Part shown: piece by piece, positions 13,011 to 23,400 of the stretch
Layout of the letters: every line of letters starts with the position of its first letter
How positions within the stretch are numbered: position 1 is the first letter of the stretch
From: Siniperca chuatsi
Lineage: Eukaryota; Chordata; Actinopteri; Centrarchiformes; Sinipercidae
Reading direction: 5' to 3'
DNA: 64,000 nt
Assembly (NCBI RefSeq): GCF_020085105.1
Contig: NC_058058.1
Span: 9,517,175 to 9,581,174, forward strand
The notes under the pieces: generated by a model
Databases searched by the model: none
What the model saw: the letters and a program-made list of their open reading frames with translations, nothing else
Told to the model about the DNA's origin: nothing
Program-made: the position numbers and the translations under genes

Positions 13011-15329
13011 GTGGCGGTAAATAATGAAGTAGAGGTGCCACTTGAAAATGATATTATTTAGTAATTTAATGCGATTTTTACAGAATGACGATATTATAAT
13101 CTACACGAACTGAAGTGTCACATTCCTTAAGATTAAAGTCAACCCATGTTTATATTTTAAATTGACACCCTTCCTCCAAATGTTTTGAAATGAATGACAA
13201 CAGTACGGTAAAGTAAGGCGCACTGCAAATTTCTTCAGGTTACTTAGGGTAACAGCGCCATATGCTGGTCTACTCTTATATAACAGCAAAATTACACACA
13301 TCTGACTTCATCAGCCCCAGGGCCAATTTACGCCACATGATTGCTTTTCATGGGTCAATATAACTTTTTTGGTAAGCATAATTCAAATTCATCCCATAAA
13401 TGGGTATGTTTTCTACTCTGTGTTACATCATATCCTTCAATGCATCCATCCATCCATTACTTATCATGTACAGCCTTGCTTGGATTATTTTGTGAGCCAT
13501 CAGAATTCAAATTAATTTAACATACAAGAGGTTTCAGAAATAGACAGTAGGCTATATAAAGCTGCTTATTCAGCATGTGCTCTGCCATGCAGCTGAATTA
13601 CTCTGACTTACAGACATCGGAAGTAAGAGCTTTATTGAAAAAAAAAGAGAAAGGTTTTGCCTTCAGGCTTGAGTGGGGCTGGAAAAGTAGATCAGGATGC
13701 CTATTACTTAATTTACATTATTCATTCAAGTTTGGGGTTACAGGCTGGATTTCAATTTCCTTTTATCTGGAACACATTTTGTGTAATAATAACCTGAAGT
13801 CATTTCTTTTCACTTATTCTCTTTCTCTAAAAAACACCCTATCTGCAAAACACTGTGTTAAGTTCACTTGACTGCCCACAACTTCTTAATTGCAGACGGA
13901 GTGCTGATTAGCTTGCCAGGATGAATAAACGTTACTTTTACAATCCCCATCTGCCATAGCGCCAAACCAGCTGAGGCATATCATTTGGAAATTAGTTTCT
14001 CCATAATCCAGCCTGTCTTCTTGGTGTGTTTGATTGGGACGAGATAGTGGTGATGGTGAGCGGGTGGAAGCGGGTAGTGATCTTCAAAAATAAGTTCTAA
14101 GTTCATTCACACATCACATCCAATGGAAAAGATTGGAAAATGCAAATGTGGTTGTGTGAGTGTATGTGTTTGGTAAATGTGTATGTTTATCATGGGGGCA
14201 GGGCTGAGAAGGCAGCTGTCTACAGGGCCTTAGCTACTTGAGAGGTCATCTGTCATCACTGATGAAAGTAAATAGAGAAACAATGGAATGTATTGATCAC
14301 ATTCAGGCAAGCTGGTGGAAAATGCTTTGGTTTCAAACAGCTTTTTCATGTTAATGTAATCAAACCGCATTGAGACAAAACCTTCTTGTAAATTCAAACA
14401 TTCATCACAAGGCAATGCCATCACAAATCTCGTTTATTATCATTTTGCCATCAACTTTATGCGGTTGCCACACTCACAAGCCTTACTGGAGAGCAGTGAC
14501 AAGAAGATCAAAATAAAATATCAAACAAATAGGCAGCGCAGCATCTCATTACCTCTGTGTGTCTCGTGCAGCATACTGTCAATCATTTAACTGAGGCCTC
14601 TTGCACACAAAAAAACATCAGGAAACACAGATTACCTTGAAGCTGACAGCAGGTTCATACTGCATCATCTCATCAATGCTGCAGGGGGTTGAACTTTGAA
14701 CATGAGAGGGCGAGACAGCAAGAGCGAGACACACAGAGAGAGAGACAGACAGAGAGACGGGGGGGATGAAGTGGAAGTGAAAGGATAAAGAGAAGCAGAG
14801 AGGAAACCCTTTAAAAAGAGTTGGCGAAGGACCAAAAGGTAGCCAAAAAACTGAAAGAGAGAAAGACAGAACACCCCTTGTGAGGAAACGCAAACCATAT
14901 AATAATTATTAGCTGAGGGGGTATCAGGACTAAAACGGATTATCTAGCCACCTAGTGAATTACTCATGCTTTAATTAAATACGCACTGATCTGGTCCCTC
15001 CAGGGCTAAGTTCAGATGGAGAGAAGGGAGCACAATGGTCTGCTCTGAAGGCAGCAGCATGTAAAGTCCATTCAACTGCTCACAGTGAGCTTCACCTCCA
15101 AAAGTCTCTGGACACAAGAATGAGATTAATATAGCTGAAGGTATGGGAAACAGGGATAAAATGAATGGGTGGAAGGGCGAGCATATGGTTAGGCGTGTGT
15201 GTGTGTGTGTGCTGTATACGTGCATGTGAGCAGGAATGTAAGAATACTCCAATCAGCATCATTATCTGACAGTTTCTGATATCCCTGTATAAATATGTAC
15301 ATGCACTCAGACTACATACTTTCTGCTGT
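13010..15329. other. Intergenic, med30 to repeat cluster
   Basis: No convincing gene. Contents are AT-rich unique sequence, a moderately complex block at 13870-14060, a purine-rich tract at 14700-14880, and a 43-base exon-like segment bounded by splice consensus at 14636-14678 on the minus strand (see findings). A short GT run lies at 15196-15211. Confidence 0.5.
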
Positions 15330-15451
15330 GGCTTAGGAGGCAGAGCGGGTTGTGAATTAATCGCAGGGTTGGTGGTTTGATCCCCAGCTCCTCCTGTCCA
15401 CACGTCAAAGTGTCCTTGAGTAAGACATTGATTGCCAAATTGTGAGTGCCT
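15330..15451 (+). mobile_element. tRNA-like SINE or short non-autonomous element (5' part)
   Basis: The segment contains an A-box-like stretch and GGTTGGTGGTTTGATCCCC, close to a pol III B box, followed by the teleost repeat phrase TGTCCTTGAGTAAGACATTG. The last 57 bases (15395-15451) recur identically at 15681-15737. The natural continuation of this family (TTGCATGGTAGC..CATTGGTGTGTG) is found only after the second copy, so the element is interrupted. Confidence 0.6.
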
Positions 15452-15464
15452 GCCTCGTCCCTTG

Positions 15465-15960
15465 TCATGGTCAGACCCCTCCTGGACCCCTACCAGCCTC
15501 GGCTGGGAGTTGAGGATGCCATCATCTTCCTGCTGAACCGCATCTACACCCACCTGGACAAGCCAGCAAGCATGGTGAGGATCATGTTTTTTTACTTCTC
15601 CAGTGCTTTCAACACCATCCGGCCTGCCCTGCAGGCACACACACACACACACACACACACACACCAATGGTAGCGAGCTCTGTCCACACGTCAAAGTGTC
15701 CTTGAGTAAGACATTGATTGCCAAATTGTGAGTGCCTTGCATGGTAGCTCGCTACCATTGGTGTGTGTGTGTGTGTGTGTGTGTGTGTGCCTGCAGGGCA
15801 GGCCGGATGGTGTTGAAAGCACTGGAGAAGTAAAAAAACATGATCCTCACCATGCTTGCTGGCTTGTCCAGGTGGGTGTAGATGCGGTTCAGCAGGAAGA
15901 TGATGGCATCCTCAACTCCCAGCCGAGGCTGGTAGGGGTCCAGGAGGGGTCTGACCATGA
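15465..15960. repeat. Perfect inverted repeat, 215-base arms, 66-base spacer
   Basis: Arm 1 (15465-15679) is the exact reverse complement of arm 2 (15746-15960), including a 7-base homopolymer and a CA/GT microsatellite. The spacer 15680-15745 holds the duplicate 57-base SINE-like piece. The arms carry LINE reverse-transcriptase sequence (FSSAFNTI signature) in opposite orientations. It could be a real fold-back duplication or an assembly error. Confidence 0.93.
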
Positions 15961-16270
15961 GCCGCAGCTGTTCCAGCACCAGTCTCTCCAGGGTCTTCAT
16001 TATGTGGGAGGTCAGTGCCACCGGTCTGTAGTCCTTGGAGCCACTGGGACGTGGCGTCTTCGGCACAGGGACGAGGCAAGATGTCTTCCACAGAACAGGG
16101 ACCCTTTGAAGACTCAGGCTCAGGTTGAAGACATGTTGAAGGACTCCACATAGCTGGGGGGCACAGGCTTTTAGCACCCCGGGGCAACGCCATCAGGGCC
16201 TGCAGCCTTGTTTGAGTGGAGTTTCATCAGCTGTCCTCTCACCTGGTCAGCAGTCAAGTAAAGTGAGCAC
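15780..16270 (-). mobile_element. L2-type LINE reverse-transcriptase fragment
   Basis: On the minus strand an open stretch reads DYRPVALTSHIMKTLERLVL, then LLDPYQPRLGVEDAI, then FSSAFNTIRPALQ, the RT finger/palm signature of L2-like (Maui) fish LINEs. Upstream, KAAGPDGV is visible after a frameshift at about 16190. The fragment is truncated on both sides; its last 180 coding bases form arm 2 of the inverted repeat. Confidence 0.8.
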
Positions 16271-16685
16271 CAACCAGCTCTGTGTCAGTCAATATTAATG
16301 ATGCCCTCGACTGTGCTACAGTAGCTCAGGACACCCATAGCTCTTACTGCAAGAAACAGCTGGGTAGAAGAAGGTCAAACTCCAACAAGCTATAAACACT
16401 TAAGTGTCAGTAGCATGTCAGAGGCCCCTGGTACCCTAAAATGGCTGCCCAGGTACATAAAAAAATAAATAAATAAATATCACCCAAGCTGGTTTAAGGT
16501 CAAGGAGGTGGGAGACTTAATGGGGATCAACATGTCCTTCAAGCCAATGGATCCATTTGTGAGCTTGTTGCCCAGCAACTGGTGTTGGCAGTAAGGGGTT
16601 AAACGGATACAGCGCTTCGTTATGAAGGATTTTATGACATTGTAAATCAGACATTGAAAGCAAGACTCATATGAAAAAGAAATAT

Positions 16686-16691
16686 TTTATT
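16686..16691 (-). terminator. slc30a8: slc30a8 polyadenylation signal (candidate)
   Basis: A canonical AATAAA on the minus strand lies about 750 bases past the slc30a8 stop, implying a 3'UTR from 17438 to about 16,670. The 3'UTR shows no coding potential. It is the first canonical hexamer I noticed downstream; use is inferred, not shown. Confidence 0.55.
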
Positions 16692-17438
16692 GAATAATTC
16701 ATTTCAGCTTGTACCTTACAACTGTACAAAGGCAGTGGAAAGGCATTATGATCATGTTTTAAAATACACTTGATACTCTCCACATACAGTACTTCTGAGG
16801 CTGCTGGTGTAGTCAATGCATGTAACTATGCATTGATCTGTATTTACATACCAGACTGTGTGTAAATGCCTGTGGCTGTATCCTATGTCTTAGGTTAATG
16901 CTCAAACAAACAGCAGTTTGTCATCTGCCTGAATGCGTCACATAAGGTCTCAAGGTAAACGAACACAGTAGTTAAAATGTGTATTTAGGATAGTTAATAG
17001 AAGTATAAATTAGCAGTTACTCAACACACTCAATCATATAAAAGAAAAGATGAATATTTACTTTATACAGTGCATTGTGATTTCTATTTCAACATGAATA
17101 CACTTAAAAGCAGAGGTAACTCGTGAATATTAAAGTTAAAACTTCACACATGGATGTGGAAAGGGAGCTTTTCTTAAAATCATTTCAATCATGAGCAGGC
17201 TTGTCTTTCATTCAGGCACATGCTCATTGTTATTTCAACATCAACATTTCTTTGGGAATGTCAACACAAAGGCACTTAAGGCGCAGTCATGAGAATTAAT
17301 GTCACAGTAAAATATGAGAATCCAGGGTCTAACGAGCAGTGCAGAACAACTAAATATTGTTATCACCAGAGGTTACAGCAGCTAAAGCATAGCTTGGCTT
17401 TATTCTGCTGGGACCAGATAAATAATTTAGGCAGGTTC

Positions 17439-20400
17439 CTACATCTTGGGGTCCTCACACAGGGTACATCCAGGCTTCAGGTCGGCCTGTCTCTCCATTT
17501 GAATTGTAACAGAGTGGAAGTTGTAGGAGGAGAAACAAGCCTGTGTCATTTCTCTTAGGACAGTCTGAGCATCCACTGACTCGTCTGTGGAGCAGAGGAG
17601 AAGACAAAGGAAATGGCAATAAACAAATGTTAGTCACCTTGTGTTTTTATAGTTAACATTTGTGTGCATTAAAAACTGTTTCAGCACTCAAAGACAAAAA
17701 GAGAAAAAGGTCCAGAGGCACGCTAGCAGCCCCTAGAGGTTGTTATACAGATTCATAGACCGGTTAGAAAGAGTCTATGTTCTCACTAAAAAGCAAAACT
17801 GTTGGATGGATGAAAAAATTGAGAGATAACTGTTATTCTTAGAGTCTAAAAAAATCTTTAAACATTGCCTGAAGCTGATGCCGGAGGAAAAGCTATGTTG
17901 TTACCAAAATCAAGAGAGTATTCTCTGTAAAGTGACCATTTTAGCTCTCTCAGGTGTAACACTCAGCCGTGCTTTGGGCTGAATGCCAAGATTAGCTTGC
18001 TAACGTGTTAATGTCACAGTAAAATAGCATTTATTAGGAGTAAAATCAGACACACAGACCTAAATAAAAATTGTTACTGCAAATCTGGTAACAAACCATT
18101 GGCCATTTATTTACACATCCAGCAGACACAGAGCAATATTAACACCAACATTTAAAAAAAAAAATTGTCTCAACCAACTTCTGCGAAAAATATCTGGGCA
18201 TTTAGCTAACATTAGCTGGGTGCTCCACGTTCTTCACCAGCTAGTCCCTAATTTTTTCCATCTTCCATTTGGTACAAGCAAAAAAATATGTCCTCAGTAT
18301 AATTTAAGAGATAATGGCAAAACTTCTACACAGAGGGACTCCAGTAATAAAATAATATATACAATCACTTGAACGAAAAGGGCATTCTGCCCTGTCACTT
18401 GTATTTTTGCCTGTAATTAGTGTCAAAACAAGAAGAAAGAAAAAAAAAAACTTATGTTGATTCGTCCACTGACTGTGTTTTGACTCATTCATGACGTATG
18501 GTTACAAGTGGCACCAATTTAAAAAGTAAAATATGGTTGAATCGAGCAGACAGCTCATAGTTTCACAAGAGAATATATTTCTTCTCACCTATGGCTACGT
18601 GTGCAGACAGTACAGCCTGGTTCATGGTGAGGGCCCAGATGTGAAGGTTGTGGACCGCTGTCACCCCCTTCACTGCTAGCAGACCGTCCCGCACCTCTCT
18701 GTATCTCACCCCTGCTGGAGTACCTGAGTCGTAGATGAAAAAGAGGAAAAGGCGGAGCGTAAATGTACAGTAAGACTTTGAGAAATGGCAAGGAGTCAGA
18801 AAGAGCGAGACAGAGAGCAGCAAACACTGTATGTTATTGTTTTTAGGGCCAGGGAATGACAGCCTTACCTTCCATCAGGACAATAAGAATATCCCTCATG
18901 ATGGTGAAGGTGGTGCACAAGACCAATATTGAGAACAGGAAGGTGCAGATGGGGTCAGCCATCTTATATTCTGGCTGAAAGAAACAAGTAACACAGAAAA
19001 TTAAGGTTAAGTATCATCAGACATGTTAATCATTCGTGGAATTAAATAATGGAGGTTGGTCTTGGTAATTTGGGCTGTATTGAGTTTTTTTCATATTTTT
19101 CTAAAGTAGTTTTTTCAGTAATTGTCACCCAGAAGAAATTAACTAACCCAATACTAAACAGACGCAGGACAGTGACAATCTATTTAGTATTTCTTATGTA
19201 AGAGAAGCAAGTCAATTTGCAGTAATGACAGTCTGGGGAGAGGATCTGCAGCACAATGAAATCATTGAGCATTCTGCGGACAGACACCAAGCAACAAAAC
19301 GGCACGTGGACAGAAAATACGGCACCATCTTTCTTGCTGCAAACAGCCACAGCATTGAGTTGTTCGACATTCCTCAAGGGGGAGTGTGTTTTCAGCACCA
19401 AGAATACAGAGCGGTGGAAGGTTGGAAGCTAAAAATAATGCAGGAATAAATAAATGAGAGCTACAGCACTGTATGCTGCAGTATCCTCACACCAACAGCA
19501 GCCAGATTTCAGCCAAAACAATAATATTAATAAAAGTAACTAATTGATTGATAACTTAATATTCTTAAGGTTTTTTCCTTATTGGTAAAGGGTTTTTTAA
19601 AGCCCTATCACTATGATGTAATAACAGACAGGTAATGTAATGATGTGTTTGTATTTTGTTAATAAATATGGTCTATTCTTATGTAAGTGTTATTAAGGGA
19701 GAATGACTATTCTTGTGGTACTACCATCTTATAAGGCCCATACTGAGCAAAGCATATTAAGATCGTAATTCATGTACAACAATTTCCTTACTTACAATAA
19801 ATAAGCAGTAAAAAGGTGGTTATTGAGGGAAAACTCTTACTTAATTGCCTAGTAGTTGTAGAATATGGTTGTGCAGAATAAGACATTAATAAGTTCTTTA
19901 TTATGACTAATAAAGAGCCAATATGCTACTAATATGCATGCTAATAAGTAACTAGTTAATGATGAATATGAGTACCTTCATATAAAGTGTTACCATGTTT
20001 GTTTATCTATTGTGAAACTTCATAATAAAGCTGGAATTGCAAAAAGAAATTATTACATTTTGACAATTTATTTCATGATCTGGCAGTTATTACATTGGTC
20101 ACACACGAACTGATGCAGTAAAATATAGATGTATTGGGTTACCTATTGCTTTATTGGGAAGTATAAAATCAACCAAAAATCCCAAACTAAAATTTGAAAA
20201 TAATCTGGGAAAACGATTTTCATCATCTTGCCACCAGCCTGTCTTTGATGAACGCTGTTGTATACTGCTGCTGTTTTGCACTCTGTTGCAATAACACACC
20301 AAGTACTACAGTAAGTAAATTATTTTAAAATGCAAGTAATTTCTAAAATTATCTTAATTCTAAAAAAAACCTCAACAGCAGGAAGGTCCAACACTGACAA

Positions 20401-23400
20401 GTGATCCCTGTCTTATAGTTTATTGACCCAATTTTAAAATGCCTTAAAGTATTTCACACCTACTCTACACTCCTTACCTCCACTCATAGGTTTAAGTTTC
20501 ACTCAGTAAGACTTGCCACACTTTGTGCACACCCAGAGAGACTCCTAACCTTGAAGAAGATAATGATGGCGCTAATAAGCACGCTGATGCTCTGGAGAAG
20601 ATCTCCCACCACGTGGACAAAGGCCGCTCGCACACTGGCATTGGCCTGCTGAGCCTTCCCTCCTGAAAGACAGTAGTTCAGTAAGATCCATGCTCTAAAG
20701 ATAATTATACACTGGATTATAATTCATTACATATTCCATTATAATGTAATTAGAATGGATTGTAATGCCCCCCACAGTGCATATTCAATCATACTACAGA
20801 ATACTGTGCATGGGGGATTTAACGGTTAATATTTCATTGTTTCATGGCCAACACTGATCAAATTTGAGAAGAAAGTGATAACGACTAGGAACATACCATG
20901 ATCAACCCCTTTTTGCTCCAAGTCTACACTGTCATCATTTGAGTGGGCGTGGTTTGAGATCCGATTGTGTCCTTTTCCTTTCTTGTGGCTGTGCCCGTGC
21001 CCATGCGAGCTGAGACCCCCGTGACTGTGGCTGTGGCCGGACTGGTGAAGGGTGAGGGCCATGCTGTGTCGAGAGTAGGAGCAAAGTATTTTCAAAGTGT
21101 GAAGCTAATCGGCTCTGAGATTACAAGACGTTTTGACAACATGCTACAACATAAACTTCTTCAAGAGTCCATGACACTGGATTTGGTATTGCCCTCCTCT
21201 CTGTATTGGCTTTAATTAAATAAATATTAAATACATAAATGTTCAAAACGTAAATGCACTGATAAAAGCTGTATGAATTAGTGTATTTTACTCACATAAT
21301 ATTAGCCAACACAGCACAACCAGAGGTAATGAGCATGACAGTGCCCTCGATGGTGTAGTCATCGCTGATGAGCCGCTCCACAGCCAGATAAACCAACACT
21401 CCTGTTACCAGCCAGATGGTGAAAACTGACAGCAGCGCACCCAGGATCTCTGCATGGGTGAAGAGATGAGGAGAAAAATAAATTAGGAGAAATACAACAA
21501 GAACTGCGGTCAAATACTGACTGGAAGCACTAGATAACAGATTTTCCAACTCTAAATTACACAAAGGAGAACCTGAAAATTGCTTGAAATTCAGAACGCA
21601 GGTAAGTAACAAGACTTAGAAAAACTGTATACACCATGTTCAAGTGTAGAGGTGGACCAATTATTGGTTCAGCTCAAGTTATTTAACATTTTACAGATGT
21701 TCTGGTAAAATATTGGCCAATTAGGCATCAACATGTTCTGTACAGAGAGCAACTGAATTAGCACCGAAGGTCTGAAGTCTTCTCTAGTTTTAGATTGTAC
21801 AAACTGTCCACAAAATGGTCTGCTGGCAAGTTTCTACATCCCAAAACAATTAACCTCCATGTGCTTCAGCACCCACTACACAGTTTTAGGATAGCTTGCA
21901 AATTAGTAAGGACTAAGAAAGAATGAATGTGTTTGAAGTCTGCAGTTACCCTCATAAGAAACATTTATATAATAGAAGTATTTTCTTTTAAAAGTATAAC
22001 AAACATCATCCTGTTTGGTTGGAATATAGATAAGCATTCCATTAAGTCTCTTTAAAAGGTGGCTCTTTAATAAGGCTAATAAACTATCACAGCCAACCTA
22101 CAATTAGCCTTCAATTTAGTGACAAAGTGATCAGTAAAGACAGTAAAGGTCTTAAAGTAATGTCAGAAAAGAACATTTTTAAGCACTGTACAGCAAACAC
22201 TGTATATGTAAAATCACAATAAAATCTTATTTAAAACAAAAATAAACAGCATTACATATGTCCCTGTTTGTGTACAAGCACAACTCTTTTTGCCTGAAAA
22301 TGTCAATAAAATCCTGCACCCATCTATCCTTATTACTGAACCATCCAGGCAACGATCGCTGTAAACTAAACACAACAAAAACTCCTCAATAAAGGATTAA
22401 GTGTTGGTGAGTTAAATATCACAGGAAAATTGTTTCTAATGCAGCTTTAAAATCTGTCAGATAAATGTTGTCAATGCTGTACCTGCACGATGCCAGCCAT
22501 AACTGAGCTTGTGTGTGGCAGGTCTGGAGGAGAGCCAGAGGGATAATAGGCTGATGATGAAGCTGGTGAAGTCCACCAGCAGGTGTGCAGCGTCTGTCAT
22601 CACCGCAAGACTTCCTGCAAAATACCCACCTGCAGAAAGAGAGACAATACATTTATATAAATATTTTATTATTGTGCTGCTGAAATGATAGATTTATACT
22701 CGTGTGGGAAAAGAGAGACAGGAAAAAAAGTTTGAAGAAGTGAATAAACCACAAAAAGGCTCAGAAGAATTTAATAATTTACTTAACTTTGGTTTAATGG
22801 AATAATGATGTTGATGTTGGCGCTACATGAAAAGTTAAGGGACCACCAAAGCTATTACAATTCATCCTGAGGGGGACATGAATGACTGAATTTCATGACA
22901 ATCCACTCAATAGTTGTTGAGACATTTCACTTAAAACCACAAATGTCAACTGGATAGTGGTGCTAGAGGAAAAGTCAGGTGATCACCAAAGTCATTAAGG
23001 TTCATCATCAAGAGACCATGAACGTCTGCAATAAACTGTGGCAAAAAAAGGAAGTATATGAAAGAGAGGAGAAGCAGAGGAAGTGAAAGGAGACGAAGAC
23101 AGAGGAAAAACAAAGGTTACGAGTGGCAGAAAAGTTGACAAAGAGAAGAAAATTGTGAGATGGCGAAGTATGTGAAAGTATGAAAAAGAAAATAAGAGCT
23201 GGAGAGAAGAATCGGGGATTAAAGATGAAAGAAAAACAGAATGACTTACCAATGATTTCACCGATCATGAAAATCAGGCAGATGGCAGAGACCACATACA
23301 ACCTCTTCCTGGCAACTTTCTTCTCTCGTTCGCGATTCTCCAGTGCATGACTGTTGTCATGGCAATGCTTGATGCCACCGGTGCCGTGTATCTGTAATGC

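Noticed and set aside
13575-13871. 98-codon plus-strand frame in the intergenic region
   Set aside because: No recognisable family, no promoter or splice context, AT-rich; treated as chance.
15330-15400. Possible tRNA gene, because of the B-box-like GGTTTGATCCCC
   Set aside because: No acceptor stem or anticodon arm could be folded by eye; the flanks match a SINE-like fish repeat instead.
15092-15742. 216-codon minus-strand frame across the inverted repeat
   Set aside because: It reads antisense LINE, SINE-like sequence and a GT run; its apparent repetition with the frame at 15728-16153 only reflects the palindrome.
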